From Martinezella tropici (lineage in GTDB: Bacteria; Pseudomonadota; Alphaproteobacteria; Rhizobiales; Rhizobiaceae), in the NCBI RefSeq assembly GCF_008370325.1, contig NZ_VNIP01000008.1:124001-188000 (forward strand): a stretch of DNA of 64,000 bases, in the 5' to 3' direction. The notes beneath the pieces are model-generated. The model was not told the DNA's origin, did not search any database, and saw only the letters and a program-made list of their open reading frames with translations. A program made the position numbers and the translations under genes. How positions within the stretch are numbered: the first letter of the stretch is position 1; every line of letters begins with the position of its first letter. This document shows positions 1-9,970 of the stretch, one piece after another.

Positions 1-2
1 TG

Positions 3-41
3 ATCGGCTCGATCAAGCGCCTGGGAACTGCAGCGGAGTAG
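3..41 (+). CDS. Possible C-terminal tail of an upstream gene (partial)
   Basis: An open frame from the left edge encodes 12 residues (IGSIKRLGTAAE) and stops at a TAG at 39-41. The other two forward frames stop at the first base or only after a less protein-like stretch. It may be the end of a gene lying to the left of the window. The fragment is too short to assign to a family, so this is a weak call. Confidence 0.25.
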   Translation: MGSIKRLGTAAE

Positions 42-185
42 GATATTTACAGCTAATCATAACCAGATAAGCATGGATGGGAGCATTTATTTCATTTTAC
101 ATCACCTTTTCCTATGAGAAATTGGTGATGATCGGAATTTAAACGATCAAGGGCGGCATAAGAAACGGCTGCCGGGAGGAGAAAA

Positions 186-1358
186 ATGAAACGGTTTGTC
201 TTGGCCGCGATCGCGGCCGTTGCTCTTGGCGGCGCTGCCTATGCCGACACTATCAAGGTCGGCGTCATCGGTCCGTTTTCCGGTCCGTTTGCGTTGCAGG
301 GCAAGAATTTCAAGGCCGGCATCGACGCCTATATGGCGGTCAACGGCAAGAAGGTCGGCAATGACGAGGTTGAGGTGATCTACCGCGATTTGCCTGCGGC
401 TGATCCCGCCCAATCGAAGTCGCTCGCCCAGGAACTCGTCGTCAAGGAGAAGGTCCAGTATCTCGCCGGCTTCTACTTCACGCCGGATGCCATGGCTGTG
501 ACGCCAATCCTGAAGCAGGCCAATGTGCCCATGGTGATCTTCAATGCCGCGACCTCGGCGATCGTCACCAAGAGCCCGCTTGTCGTGCGCACATCCTTCA
601 CCACCTGGCAGACCTCGACCCCGATCGCCAAGGTCGCCTTTGATGCCGGCGTGAAGAAGGTCATCTCCGTCGTCAGCGATTACGGTCCGGGAGTCGATGC
701 CGAGAATGCCTTCAAGGCTGGTTTCGAGAAACAGGGCGGCGAAGTGGTGCAGGCGATCCGCATGCCGCTTTCGACCAATGACTTCAGCCCGATCATGCAG
801 CGCATCAAGGACTCCGGCGCGCAGGGCGTCTTTGCCTTCCTGCCGTCCGGTCCGACGACACTCGGTTTCGTCAAGGCCTATAATGAGAATGGTCTGAAAA
901 CGGCTGGCATCAAGCTGTTCGCGCCGGGCGACCTGACGCAGGAATCCGATTTGCCGGCGCTCGGCGACGCAGCTCTCGGCATGCAGACGACCTTCCACTA
1001 TGCTGTCTCGCATGACTCGCCGGAAAACAAGGCCTTCGTCGCGGCCGCCGGCAAGGCGATCGGCAATCCCGCTGAGCTGACCTTCCCGGCCGTCGGCGCT
1101 TTCGATGGCATGCATGTCATCTACAAGATGATCGAAGCGACCGGCGGCAAGCAGGATGCGCAGAAGGCTGTCGATGCCGTGAAGGGCCTGTCCTGGGTCA
1201 GCCCGCGCGGGCCTGTTACCATCGATCCGGAAAGCCGGCATATCACGCAGAACATCTATCTGCGTGAAGTCGCCAAGAGCGATGACGGTAAGTATTACAA
1301 CAAGGAAATCCAGACCTTCGAAAAGCAGGGCGATCCAGGCCTTGCTGCTGCGAAGTAA
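186..1358 (+). CDS. Branched-chain-type ABC transporter substrate-binding protein
   Basis: Periplasmic binding protein of the LivJ/LivK type (type I fold), 390 aa, the usual length. Residues 1-20 form a Sec signal peptide ending AYA, and the mature protein opens with the family pattern TIKVGVIGPFSGPFALQG. The ATG follows a strong GGGAGGAG ribosome site about 5 bases upstream. It is the first gene of a five-gene importer (binding protein, two permeases, two ATPases) transcribed together. Ligands of this family include branched-chain amino acids, amides, urea and aromatic compounds. The hydantoinase/oxoprolinase gene downstream suggests a cyclic amide or related amino-acid derivative here, which is inference only. 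Confidence 0.93.
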   Translation: MKRFVLAAIAAVALGGAAYADTIKVGVIGPFSGPFALQGKNFKAGIDAYMAVNGKKVGNDEVEVIYRDLPAADPAQSKSLAQELVVKEKVQYLAGFYFTPDAMAVTPILKQANVPMVIFNAATSAIVTKSPLVVRTSFTTWQTSTPIAKVAFDAGVKKVISVVSDYGPGVDAENAFKAGFEKQGGEVVQAIRMPLSTNDFSPIMQRIKDSGAQGVFAFLPSGPTTLGFVKAYNENGLKTAGIKLFAPGDLTQESDLPALGDAALGMQTTFHYAVSHDSPENKAFVAAAGKAIGNPAELTFPAVGAFDGMHVIYKMIEATGGKQDAQKAVDAVKGLSWVSPRGPVTIDPESRHITQNIYLREVAKSDDGKYYNKEIQTFEKQGDPGLAAAK

Positions 1359-1448
1359 GCGTTCCAAGCTTCACACGCCTGAGTGGAGACACCCGTTCAG
1401 GCGTGTGACGACGGCGGTCGCGCTACAACAACCGGACCAGCGATTTCA

Positions 1449-2312
1449 ATGCAAACCGTGCTCAGCATAGCAGTCGATGCCCTCGCTTATGGCATGGTGC
1501 TGTTCGTCATCTCCATTGGCCTCTCCGTCACCATGGGGCTGATGCGCGTCGTCAATCTGGCACACGGCGCTTTTGCCATGATCGGCGGCTATATCGCCTC
1601 CTATGCCGCGCATGATCTGGGACTTGGCTATGCTGCCGCCGTATTGCTGGCCGTGGTCGGCACCGTCATCATCTCGATCCCGATCGAGCGTCTGCTTTAC
1701 CGGCGCATCTATGGTGCGCCTGAGTTGACGCAGGTGCTGATGACGATCGGGATTACCTTCTGCATCATCGGTATCGCCAATTATGTCTTCGGCCCGACCT
1801 TGAAGACCATTCCCTTGCCAGGCAGCCTACAAGGCTCCGTCGATCTTGGCTTCCGTACCATCGGCACGCATCGCATCTTCGCGATCGTCTGCGGCCTCAT
1901 CGTCGCTCTGGCCTTGTGGTACACGATCGAGAAGACTTCCTTCGGCGTGAAGCTGCGCGCTTCGGTCGATAATGCCGCGATGGCGGCCGCGCTCGGCGTC
2001 AGGACGGAAATCGTCTATGCGGTCAGCTTCGCCATTGCCGTTGGGCTGGCCGCCTTTGGCGGCGTCGTCGGTGCGGAGCTTCTGCCGGTCGAACCCTATT
2101 ATGCCCTGCGCTATATGGTGACGTTCCTTGTTGTCGTTTCCGTCGGCGGTGCCGGCTCGATCTCCGGCGCATTGCTTGCCTGCCTCATCCTTGGCTGCAT
2201 CGATACGACGGGGCGTTATCTCATGCCGGAATATGGGGAATTCTTCTTCTATCTGGCCGTCATTGCCATCGTCTGCGTCTTCCCGCGCGGCTTTGCCGGG
2301 AGAATGAAGTAA
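1449..2312 (+). CDS. Branched-chain-type ABC transporter permease (LivH-like)
   Basis: Inner-membrane permease of the LivH family, 287 aa from the ATG at 1449. The open frame extends upstream to 1383, but those 22 residues are polar and lack family similarity, whereas MQTVLSIAVDALAYGMVLF is a typical LivH start with a first membrane helix. About eight hydrophobic segments follow, with the conserved MGLMRVVNLAHGAFAMIGGY motif near residue 30. The gene sits 90 bases after the binding protein and one base before the second permease, so it belongs to the same operon. No strong ribosome site precedes 1449. Confidence 0.9.
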   Translation: MQTVLSIAVDALAYGMVLFVISIGLSVTMGLMRVVNLAHGAFAMIGGYIASYAAHDLGLGYAAAVLLAVVGTVIISIPIERLLYRRIYGAPELTQVLMTIGITFCIIGIANYVFGPTLKTIPLPGSLQGSVDLGFRTIGTHRIFAIVCGLIVALALWYTIEKTSFGVKLRASVDNAAMAAALGVRTEIVYAVSFAIAVGLAAFGGVVGAELLPVEPYYALRYMVTFLVVVSVGGAGSISGALLACLILGCIDTTGRYLMPEYGEFFFYLAVIAIVCVFPRGFAGRMK

Positions 2313-2313
2313 C

Positions 2314-3318
2314 ATGGCTTTGACCCTTGAAAGAGAGGCCGCACCGATCGTGAGCAGACATCGTACATTCGGGCAGGATCTGATTGCAGTTGCGGTCATT
2401 ATTCTCGTGGCTGCCGCCGGCTACCTGTTGTTTCCGGATAACCTCGCTCTTCTCACCCGTCTGATCGCGATCGCGCTTCTCGTTCTGTCGCTCGATCTCG
2501 TCACCGGTTATTGTGGCGTGGCGACCCTCGGCCACGCGGCGCTGTTCGGTGCCGGTGCCTATGCCGCCGGCATCGCATCCGCCCATTACGGCATCAACGA
2601 TCCATTGCTGATGACGCTTGCCGGTATCGTCGCCGGAGCCGTTGCCGGCCTGATCTGCGGCGTCGTCATATTGCGAGCGCATGGACTGCCGCAACTCGTG
2701 CTGTCGATCGCGCTGGTTTATCTCTTCCACGAATTCGCCAACAAGGCATCGAGCTGGACGGGCGGCAGTGACGGGTTGTCGGGCATTTCAGCCGATCCAC
2801 TGTTCGGCACGTTCGAGTTCGATCTTTACGGGCATACGGCCTACCTCTATGGCGTCGCGCTGCTGCTGATCGCGCTCGTGCTGCTGCGCTTTCTCGTGCG
2901 TTCGCCCTTTGGCATGCTCTGCCGCGGCATCCGGCAGGATCCCTTGCGCATCCGCGCCATGGGTGCTTCACCGAAAGTGGCGTTGATCAAGATGTACATG
3001 ATCTCCGGCGCCGTTGCAGGCATCGGCGGCGCCTTGGCCGCGATCTCGACGCAGGTCGTCGGCCTCGACAGTCTCTCCTTCACGCAATCGGCCGAGGCGC
3101 TTGTCATGCTTGTCCTCGGCGGCACCGGTTCGCTGTTCGGTGCGCTTGTCGGCACGCTGATCTTCATGCTCTTCGAGGATTACGTCTCCGCCGCCAATCC
3201 CTTCCACTGGCTGACCATCGTCGGCGCGCTTCTGATCCTCGTCGTTCTCTTCGCGCCCAAGGGTATTTACGGCACGGCCGCCGCCTATGTCGCCCGCCGC
3301 AGGGAGGCGCGGACATGA
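2314..3318 (+). CDS. Branched-chain-type ABC transporter permease (LivM-like)
   Basis: Second inner-membrane permease of the importer, 334 aa, LivM family. It has the family segment GYCGVATLGHAALFGAGAYA near residues 66-85 and a late cytoplasmic loop, followed by the C-terminal PKGIYG motif typical of LivM. It starts one base after the stop of the LivH-like gene and its own stop overlaps the start of the first ATPase gene, which points to translational coupling. LivH and LivM together form the heterodimeric channel. Confidence 0.92.
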   Translation: MALTLEREAAPIVSRHRTFGQDLIAVAVIILVAAAGYLLFPDNLALLTRLIAIALLVLSLDLVTGYCGVATLGHAALFGAGAYAAGIASAHYGINDPLLMTLAGIVAGAVAGLICGVVILRAHGLPQLVLSIALVYLFHEFANKASSWTGGSDGLSGISADPLFGTFEFDLYGHTAYLYGVALLLIALVLLRFLVRSPFGMLCRGIRQDPLRIRAMGASPKVALIKMYMISGAVAGIGGALAAISTQVVGLDSLSFTQSAEALVMLVLGGTGSLFGALVGTLIFMLFEDYVSAANPFHWLTIVGALLILVVLFAPKGIYGTAAAYVARRREART

Positions 3319-4079
3319 GCGCGATTTTCGAGGTCAGCAATCTGAAAAAGGCGTTCGGCGGTCTGACGGTGACCAACAATGTCAGCCTGTCGATGGCGCC
3401 GGGAGATCGCGTGGCCCTGATTGGCCCGAACGGCGCCGGCAAGACCAGCTTCGTCAACCTCGTGACGGGCAATCTGCCGGCGGATTCCGGCGAGGTCCGC
3501 ATCAGCGGGCAGAACGTCAACAAGGTCAATGCCATCGGCCGTGTCAGGCGCGGGCTGGTGCGCTCGTTCCAGGTGACACGGCTATTTCAGGATATGACAC
3601 CGGCCGAGCATGTCGGCATGGCGGTGCTGCAGCGGACCGGCCGATCCGGCCGCATGTTCGGCAACTTCCTCGCCATGCGCGACGTCATGGCCGAGACGGA
3701 GGAATTACTCAGCACGCTCGGTCTCGCATCTCTCGCGCATCGCAAGGTCAGCGAGATTGCCTATGGCCAGCAGCGATTGCTCGAGATCGCCGTCGCCATG
3801 GCCCTCAAGCCGAAGGTGCTGCTGCTGGATGAACCCGCCGCCGGCGTGCCGCAGAGCGATACGGGCCGCATCGAGCAGGCGCTGGCCGATCTGCCCGCCG
3901 ATCTCGCGGTGCTGATGATCGAGCACGACATGGACCTCGTCTTCCGCTTCGCCAAGCGCGTGGTGGTACTGGCTGCCGGCACGATCATATTCGACGGGTC
4001 GCCGCAAGACGTGACACAGGATGCGCGTGTGCGCGAAGCCTATCTCGGGAGCTACGCCAATGCCGGCCACGCCGCTTGA
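3315..4079 (+). CDS. Branched-chain-type ABC transporter ATP-binding protein (LivG-like)
   Basis: Cytoplasmic ATPase subunit of the importer, 254 aa. Walker A is GPNGAGKTS, the signature region is the LivG-type AYGQQRLLEIA, and Walker B is VLLLDEPAAG followed by IEHDMDLVF with the switch histidine. The typical LivG length and the C-terminal EAYLGS motif are present. The start overlaps the stop of the LivM-like gene by four bases (ATGA), and the 3' end overlaps the LivF-like gene by 20 bases. Confidence 0.93.
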   Translation: MSAIFEVSNLKKAFGGLTVTNNVSLSMAPGDRVALIGPNGAGKTSFVNLVTGNLPADSGEVRISGQNVNKVNAIGRVRRGLVRSFQVTRLFQDMTPAEHVGMAVLQRTGRSGRMFGNFLAMRDVMAETEELLSTLGLASLAHRKVSEIAYGQQRLLEIAVAMALKPKVLLLDEPAAGVPQSDTGRIEQALADLPADLAVLMIEHDMDLVFRFAKRVVVLAAGTIIFDGSPQDVTQDARVREAYLGSYANAGHAA

Positions 4080-4776
4080 AGTGGAAAATCTATCGGCCGG
4101 CTATGGACCGACGCGGGTGCTGGAAGGGGTTTCCTTTTCCGTGCCGGCCGGCGGCCGGCTGGCCGTGCTCGGCCGCAACGGCATGGGCAAGAGCACGCTG
4201 CTTGCGACGCTTGCCGGCCAGACCCGACGCTATGATGGCCGCATCCGGCTGGGCTCTGCCGATATTGCCGGCCTGCCGAGCGCCCGGCGCGCCCATCAGG
4301 GGCTCGGCTACGTGCCGCAGACGCGGGATGTGTTTCCGACGCTGACGGTGGAGGAAAATCTCTCCGTTGGGCTGAAGGGGCGGCCGAAGAGTGCCTTGCA
4401 GGAAGCCTATGACATGTTCCCGCGCCTGAAGGAGCGTCGCAGAAATTTAGGCAGCCAGCTTTCCGGCGGCGAGCAGCAGATGTTGTCGACGGCCCGCACG
4501 ATCCTCGGCCGCCCTTCCGCCCTGCTTCTCGACGAGCCGCTGGAGGGGCTCGCGCCCGTCATCTGCGAAGAACTGATGGCCGCCTTCGCCAAGCTTGCCA
4601 AGTCAGGCGACATGACGATCCTGCTGGTGGAGCAACGCATCCAGAGCGCACTGGATTTTGCAAGCGATGTGATCATTCTGGAGCGCGGTCGGCTTGCTTG
4701 GAAGGGGACGCCCGAAGCTCTGGCGGCGGATCATGGCGCGGTCGAGCGTCTGCTCGGCGTCGGTGGATTGCATTAG
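4060..4776 (+). CDS. Branched-chain-type ABC transporter ATP-binding protein (LivF-like)
   Basis: Second ATPase of the importer, 238 aa, LivF family. Walker A is GRNGMGKST, the signature is LSGGEQQML and Walker B is ALLLDEPLEGL. The ATG at 4060 is chosen over an in-frame ATG at 4021 because MPATPLEVENLSAGYG matches the usual LivF N-terminus; the longer form would add 13 residues inside the upstream gene. LivG and LivF act as a heterodimer on the two permeases. It is the last gene of the importer; the next gene is 138 bases away. Confidence 0.92.
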   Translation: MPATPLEVENLSAGYGPTRVLEGVSFSVPAGGRLAVLGRNGMGKSTLLATLAGQTRRYDGRIRLGSADIAGLPSARRAHQGLGYVPQTRDVFPTLTVEENLSVGLKGRPKSALQEAYDMFPRLKERRRNLGSQLSGGEQQMLSTARTILGRPSALLLDEPLEGLAPVICEELMAAFAKLAKSGDMTILLVEQRIQSALDFASDVIILERGRLAWKGTPEALAADHGAVERLLGVGGLH

Positions 4777-4914
4777 CGCATCTACTCCGGCTGTGCTCCA
4801 ATGGAGCGCGGCCTTATAATGAAACCCTATATCTTCTCCACCAGCCGCCTGCGGTTGCGGCGACTGTTCCGCTTGTCGTAAACAGTTCTCCTGCTTGTTT
4901 TGAGGAGGTGCAAG

Positions 4915-5307
4915 ATGGACCGATTTACCGGCGGCTGCTTGTGCGGCAAGGTGCGGATTGTCGCATTGGGGCGCCCCTATCGGGTCGGCATTTGTCATTG
5001 TCTCGACTGCCGTAAGCATCACGGCGCGCTTTTCCATGCCTCCGCGATCTTTCCCGAGGATGCGGTGACGATCGAAGGCGAGACACGCGACTACGCCGGC
5101 CGATTTTTCTGCCCGCACTGCGGCTCGCCCGTTTTCTCGCGAAGTGCGGACGAAATCGAAGTGAACCTCGGGTCTCTCGATGCTCCTGATCAGTTGAAGC
5201 CGACCTACGAACTCTGGACCGTCCGCCGCGAATCCTGGCTGCCGCCGTTTCCGCTGGCGAGACGATATGATCACGATCGCGAGGGAACGGGCCGCTTCGA
5301 GGATTAG
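4915..5307 (+). CDS. GFA/CENP-V family zinc-binding protein
   Basis: Small cytoplasmic protein of 130 aa in the GFA (glutathione-dependent formaldehyde-activating enzyme-like, CENP-V) family. The zinc-binding cysteines are visible: [10 protein letters not shown] at the N-terminus, [14 protein letters not shown] in the middle and [11 protein letters not shown] later. The ATG at 4915 follows a strong GAGGAGGTG ribosome site; a TTG at 4900 lies within that site and is not the start. The substrate of most family members is unknown and activity on S-hydroxymethylglutathione is not established for this subgroup. It sits between the liv-like importer and the oxoprolinase-like gene. Confidence 0.85.
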   Translation: MDRFTGGCLCGKVRIVALGRPYRVGICHCLDCRKHHGALFHASAIFPEDAVTIEGETRDYAGRFFCPHCGSPVFSRSADEIEVNLGSLDAPDQLKPTYELWTVRRESWLPPFPLARRYDHDREGTGRFED

Positions 5308-5372
5308 ATCGGGCTCGCCGCAGGTGTTATGCTGACAAAAATCGTACCCGGCCGCCGGCACCGGTAATTCAT

Positions 5373-5416
5373 GTTGACGACAAAACGTTGACGATTTATC
5401 GATATATTATCATCGT
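5373..5416 (+). promoter_or_regulatory. Candidate control region of the oxoprolinase-like gene
   Basis: An AT-rich stretch in GC-rich surroundings holds two direct copies of GTTGACGA (5373-5380 and 5387-5394), a perfect TATCGATA palindrome (5397-5404) and an ACGAT/ATCGT inverted pair (5391-5395 and 5412-5416). TTGACG could act as a -35 element, but no well-spaced -10 was found. The position, 20-60 bases upstream of the TTG start at 5436, fits a promoter or operator. The MarR regulator downstream is one possible ligand-responsive binder. Confidence 0.35.
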
Positions 5417-5435
5417 TATTCTGCTGGAGGCGGAT

Positions 5436-8400
5436 TTGTCGGAGAACATTTCGGGTCGTTGGGATTTCTGGATCGACCGCGGCGGTACCTTCACCGACGT
5501 CGTCGGGCGTGATCCGTCCGGCGCTCTCCATGCCCGCAAGGTCCTCTCGGAAAATCCTGAGGCCTATCGTGATGCGGCCGTTCATGGCATTCGTCTTCAT
5601 CTCGGTCTCGGCAAGGGTGAGCCGGTTCCCGAAGGTGCGATCGGCGAGGTTCGCATGGGCACCACCGTCGCCACCAATGCGTTGCTTGAGCGCAAGGGCG
5701 AACGCCTTGCGCTGGTGACGACGAAGGGGTTCCGTGATGCGCTGCGCATCGGCTATCAGGAGCGCAAGAAGATCTTCGCGACCGAGATCGTCAAGCCGGA
5801 AGCGCTTTATGAAGATGTCGTCGAGATCGAGGAACGGGTGCTTGCCGACGGCACCGTCGAGCTCGCTCTGGACGAAACGGCCGCCGAAACGGCGCTGCGT
5901 GACCTCCTCGCCAAGGGCTATCACTCCGTCGCCATCGTCTTCATGCATGCCTATAAATTCCCGGCGCACGAGGCTGCCGTTGCCAGGATCGCAAGATCGA
6001 TCGGCTTCGAGCAGGTCTCTGTCAGCCATGAGGTCTCGCCGCTGATCAAGCTCGTCGGCCGTGGCGATACGGCCGTCATCGACGCCTATCTGTCACCCGT
6101 GCTCGGCCGCTATATCCGCCAGGTCTGCGATGAGCTCGATGTCGAGCGCACCGGCGCGCGCGTCATGTTCATGATGTCGTCGGGCGGATTGACGGCGGCC
6201 GATATGTTCCAGGGCAAGGATGCGATCCTCTCCGGTCCGGCCGGCGGCGTGGTCGGGCTTGCAAAGACCGGTGAGCAGGCAGGCTTTGCCAATGTCATCG
6301 GTTTCGACATGGGCGGCACCTCGACCGATGTGGCGCATTTCGACGGCGAATACGAGCGCGCCTTCGAGACGGAGGTGGCCGGTGTTCGCGTTCGTGCGCC
6401 GATGATGCTCATCCATACCGTGGCCGCAGGCGGCGGCTCGATCCTGCATTTCGATGGCGAGCGTTTCCGCGTCGGCCCGGATTCCGCCGGCGCTTTTCCG
6501 GGGCCGGCCTGCTATCGCAACGGCGGGCCGCTGGCCGTCACCGACGCCAATGTCATGGCCGGCAAGCTGTTACCGGAATTCTTCCCCTCGATCTTCGGTC
6601 CCAACCAGGACCAGCCGCTCGATGTCGAGACGGTGCGCGCCAAGTTCGCCGCCCTTGCAGCCGAGATCGGCGATGGCCGCAGCCCGGAAGACGTCGCCGA
6701 TGGCTTCATCCGCATCGCCGTTGCCAACATGGTCGAGGCAATCAAGAAAATCTCGGTGCAGCGCGGCTATGACGTGACGCGCTATGCGCTCAATTGCTTT
6801 GGCGGTGCCGGCGGGCAGCATGCCTGCCTGGTGGCCGATGCGCTCGGAATGAAGAGCATACTTTTGCATCCGATGTCCGGCCTTCTGTCCGCCTATGGCA
6901 TGGGGCTTGCCGATATCAGGGCAACGCGCCAGAAGGCGCTGGGTGTTTCCCTTGATGACGCCGCACCTGCCGCCATCGCGGTACTCGGCAACGAATTGCG
7001 CGGCGAATGCGTGCCCGAGCTGGAAGCGCAGGGCGTCGCAACGAGCGACATCAAAACGGTCCAGCGCGCCCATATCCGCTATGCTGGCACCGATACGCTG
7101 CTGGCGGTCGAGACGACCTTTCCGGAAGCCGACGATCCCTCGCGACTGCGCAGCCAGTTCGAAACGCTGCACAAGCGTCGTTTCGGTTTCGTTGCCGAAG
7201 GCAAGCCCTTGGTCGTGGAGGCCGTGGAAATTGAAACGATCGGCGGCGCGGCTGCCGATATCGCAGTGGAACTCGAGGCCGCTGCCGAAGGTGAGGCACA
7301 AGCCGCACGGCGCACCTCCTTCTACTCAAGCGGCGAAAGCCACGACGCGGCCATCGTCCTGCGCCAGGCGATCAAGCCCGGCCAGACCGTGACCGGCCCG
7401 GCCATCATCATCGAGCCGAATCAGACGATCGTCATCGAGGACGGCTGGCAGGCGCAGCTGACGATCAAGGATCATATCGTCCTCAAGCGCATCAAGGCGC
7501 TGCCGGAGCGCAACGCCATCGGCACCAAAGCCGATCCTGTCATGCTGGAGATCTTCAACAACCTCTTCATGTCGATCGCAGAGCAGATGGGCATGACGCT
7601 GCAGAACACCGCCTATTCGGTCAATATCAAGGAACGGCTGGATTTCTCCTGCGCCGTCTTCGATGCGGAAGGCAATCTGGTTGCCAACGCGCCGCACATG
7701 CCGGTTCATCTCGGCTCGATGGATGCGTCCGTCGCGACCGCGATCCGCGAAAACGCCGTCATCCATCCCGGCGACGTCTTCCTCATCAACGCGCCCTATA
7801 ATGGCGGCACGCATCTGCCCGATCTCACGGTCTGCACCCCGGTCTTCGACGACGCGGGTGAGAAGATCCGTTTCTGGGTCGCCAGCCGCGGCCACCATGC
7901 CGATATCGGCGGCATTTCGCCAGGATCGATGTCGCCGCTTGCTACCCATATCGAGGAGGAAGGCGTCTATATCGACAATTTCAAGCTGCTCGATCGCGGC
8001 CGTTTCTGTGAGGAAGAGCTTACCAAGCTGCTGACGGGAGCGCGCTATCCGGTGCGTACGCTCGCGCAGAACATCAACGATCTCAAGGCACAGGTCGCCG
8101 CCAATGAGAAAGGCGTGGCCGAGCTGAAGAAGATGATTGTCCACTTCGGCGAAGATGTCGTCGATGCCTATATGGGGCATGTTCAGGACAACGCGGCGGA
8201 AAGCGTGCGCCGTGTCCTCGACCGTCTGTCGGATGGCGAGTTCAGCTACGAAATGGATCAGGGCTGCAAGATCGTCGTCAGGATCTCGATCGACAAGGAC
8301 AAGCGCGAGGCGACGGTCGATTTCACCGGTACGTCGGCGCAGCGCCCCGACAATTTCAATGCGCCGCGGCCGGTGACCCGCGCTGCCGTGCTCTATGTCT

Positions 8401-9062
8401 TCCGCGTTCTCGTCGAGGCCGATATTCCAATGAATGCTGGTTGCCTCAGGCCGATCCGCATCATCATCCCCGAAGGTACGATGCTGACGCCGGAATATCC
8501 GGCCGCCGTCGTTGCCGGCAATGTCGAGGTCAGCCAGGCCGTGACCAATTGCCTGTTCGGCGCGGTCGAGGCACTCGCAGCAGCCCAAGGGACGATGAAC
8601 AATCTGACCTTCGGCAATGATGCCTATCAATATTATGAGACGATCTGCTCCGGCGCGCCAGCAGGGCCAGGCTTCAATGGCGCTGATGCGGTTCATACGC
8701 ATATGACCAATTCGCGCCTGACCGATCCTGAAATCCTCGAGACGCGGTTTCCGGTCGTGCTGGAGGATTTCCATATTCGCCCGAATTCCGGCGGGCGCGG
8801 CAAGTGGAATGCCGGCAGCGGCACGCAGCGCACCATCCGCACCCGCGAAAAGCTGGAATTCGCCATTCTATCGGGCCATCGGCGCGTAGCGCCCTTCGGC
8901 GTCAAGGGCGGCGAAGCCGGACAGACAGGCCGCAACTATGTCCGTCGCAACGATGGCAGGATCGAGGAGCTAATCGGCTCGGCCCATACGGTTCTCGAGG
9001 CGGGCGAGGCCTTCACGGTCGTCACCCCCACGGGTGGCGGGTATGGAAAGCGAGACGAATAG
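5436..9062 (+). CDS. Fused hydantoinase A/B (5-oxoprolinase-like) protein
   Basis: Cytoplasmic ATP-dependent amidohydrolase of the hydantoinase/5-oxoprolinase family, 1208 aa. The N-terminal half is HyuA-like: [18 protein letters not shown] near residue 12, a [15 protein letters not shown] segment and the [15 protein letters not shown] nucleotide-binding motif. The C-terminal half is HyuB-like, beginning near [20 protein letters not shown] and containing [12 protein letters not shown]. Full-length A+B fusions are typical of 5-oxoprolinase, which opens 5-oxoproline to glutamate, but N-methylhydantoinases and acetone carboxylases share the fold. The TTG at 5436 is chosen because GGAGG lies five bases upstream; the longer frame from TTG 5388 would add a hydrophobic peptide absent from the family. 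Confidence 0.9.
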   Translation: MSENISGRWDFWIDRGGTFTDVVGRDPSGALHARKVLSENPEAYRDAAVHGIRLHLGLGKGEPVPEGAIGEVRMGTTVATNALLERKGERLALVTTKGFRDALRIGYQERKKIFATEIVKPEALYEDVVEIEERVLADGTVELALDETAAETALRDLLAKGYHSVAIVFMHAYKFPAHEAAVARIARSIGFEQVSVSHEVSPLIKLVGRGDTAVIDAYLSPVLGRYIRQVCDELDVERTGARVMFMMSSGGLTAADMFQGKDAILSGPAGGVVGLAKTGEQAGFANVIGFDMGGTSTDVAHFDGEYERAFETEVAGVRVRAPMMLIHTVAAGGGSILHFDGERFRVGPDSAGAFPGPACYRNGGPLAVTDANVMAGKLLPEFFPSIFGPNQDQPLDVETVRAKFAALAAEIGDGRSPEDVADGFIRIAVANMVEAIKKISVQRGYDVTRYALNCFGGAGGQHACLVADALGMKSILLHPMSGLLSAYGMGLADIRATRQKALGVSLDDAAPAAIAVLGNELRGECVPELEAQGVATSDIKTVQRAHIRYAGTDTLLAVETTFPEADDPSRLRSQFETLHKRRFGFVAEGKPLVVEAVEIETIGGAAADIAVELEAAAEGEAQAARRTSFYSSGESHDAAIVLRQAIKPGQTVTGPAIIIEPNQTIVIEDGWQAQLTIKDHIVLKRIKALPERNAIGTKADPVMLEIFNNLFMSIAEQMGMTLQNTAYSVNIKERLDFSCAVFDAEGNLVANAPHMPVHLGSMDASVATAIRENAVIHPGDVFLINAPYNGGTHLPDLTVCTPVFDDAGEKIRFWVASRGHHADIGGISPGSMSPLATHIEEEGVYIDNFKLLDRGRFCEEELTKLLTGARYPVRTLAQNINDLKAQVAANEKGVAELKKMIVHFGEDVVDAYMGHVQDNAAESVRRVLDRLSDGEFSYEMDQGCKIVVRISIDKDKREATVDFTGTSAQRPDNFNAPRPVTRAAVLYVFRVLVEADIPMNAGCLRPIRIIIPEGTMLTPEYPAAVVAGNVEVSQAVTNCLFGAVEALAAAQGTMNNLTFGNDAYQYYETICSGAPAGPGFNGADAVHTHMTNSRLTDPEILETRFPVVLEDFHIRPNSGGRGKWNAGSGTQRTIRTREKLEFAILSGHRRVAPFGVKGGEAGQTGRNYVRRNDGRIEELIGSAHTVLEAGEAFTVVTPTGGGYGKRDE

Positions 9063-9077
9063 CAATGTAATGCTGGA

Positions 9078-9102
9078 GCCGAGCGTCAATCGACCGCTCG
9101 GC
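9078..9102 (+). terminator. Possible hairpin after the oxoprolinase-like gene
   Basis: GCCGAGCG (9078-9085) and CGCTCGGC (9095-9102) form a perfect 8-bp stem around a 9-base loop, 15 bases after the stop codon. No run of T follows, so it may be a weak terminator or only a transcript-stabilising hairpin before the MarR gene. Confidence 0.35.
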
Positions 9103-9146
9103 CTGTTGATCTGCAGGGCCTTGATCCGGTTCGAAGGAGTTTTCAG

Positions 9147-9674
9147 GTGACGTCCGAGGAAAAGAGTGAACGACGCGAATTGATCGTCTCGTCAGCCCAT
9201 CTTGCCGGCGGTAGCTCGCCGGCCCTGTCGGAGCTGGAATACGGGTCGATCCTCTTTTCCCATGCCTTCAATCGATGGCTGGTGCGGTGCATGGCCGCGG
9301 CCGGCGTGCCCGGCCTTTCGCCGGTCGAGATCCTGATCATTCATTCCGTGCGGCATCGCGACCGGCCGAAAACGCTCGCAGATCTTTGCCTCGTCCTCGA
9401 TATCGAGGACACGCATGTCGCCAACTACGCCATCAAGAAACTGGAGGCGGCGGGGCTTGTCAAAAGCGGCAAGGCCGGCAAGGAAAAGACGATCCGGGTC
9501 ACCGACAAGGGCCTGGATGCACTGAAGCGCTATACCGAAATTCGCGAGCGCTTGCTGGTGGAGGCGACGAAGGTCTCCGGCCTGTCGCAGGATGGCCTGT
9601 CCGATATCGCCTCGCATCTCAGGGCATTGTCCGGATATTACGAACAGGCGGCGCGGTCGGCCGCAACGCTGTAA
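9147..9674 (+). CDS. MarR/winged-helix transcriptional regulator
   Basis: DNA-binding protein of 175 aa with a winged helix-turn-helix around residues 60-115 (LSPVEILIIHSV, then KTLADLCLVLDIEDTHVANY and KKLEAAGLVKSGKAGKEKT, the wing). MarR-type proteins usually bind palindromic operators as dimers and release DNA when a small ligand binds. The start is a GTG with GAAGGAG eight bases upstream. It lies 84 bases after the oxoprolinase-like gene on the same strand and could control the import/hydrolysis genes; this is inferred from position only. Confidence 0.83.
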   Translation: MTSEEKSERRELIVSSAHLAGGSSPALSELEYGSILFSHAFNRWLVRCMAAAGVPGLSPVEILIIHSVRHRDRPKTLADLCLVLDIEDTHVANYAIKKLEAAGLVKSGKAGKEKTIRVTDKGLDALKRYTEIRERLLVEATKVSGLSQDGLSDIASHLRALSGYYEQAARSAATL

Positions 9675-9970
9675 GCAGACGACCGCCGCGATTCTTGGTC
9701 CTTTCAAAGGCCTCTTTCCGTCAAGATCACGATCATGTGCCTGACCCTCGAACCGGAGCGTCAAGCCCGGCCCCTTATCTATTCTGTCAAGCCATACCTA
9801 TATTAGGTCTATCCGATCCGTCGGCGGTGTTCGTTCGCCCAACGATCTGTATCGATCGAACGATATTAGATCCAGTTTTTACCACCGCACGACTTTTGGA
9901 AATTGCTGGCTTCGCACAATAGCAAAAGTGTGCTTTTTTTGACCGAAAGGGGAATGGTGTAAAAACTTCC

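Noticed and set aside
7326..8774. 482-codon minus-strand frame inside the oxoprolinase-like gene
   Set aside because: The plus-strand frame has clear HyuB motifs here; the minus-strand frame shows none.
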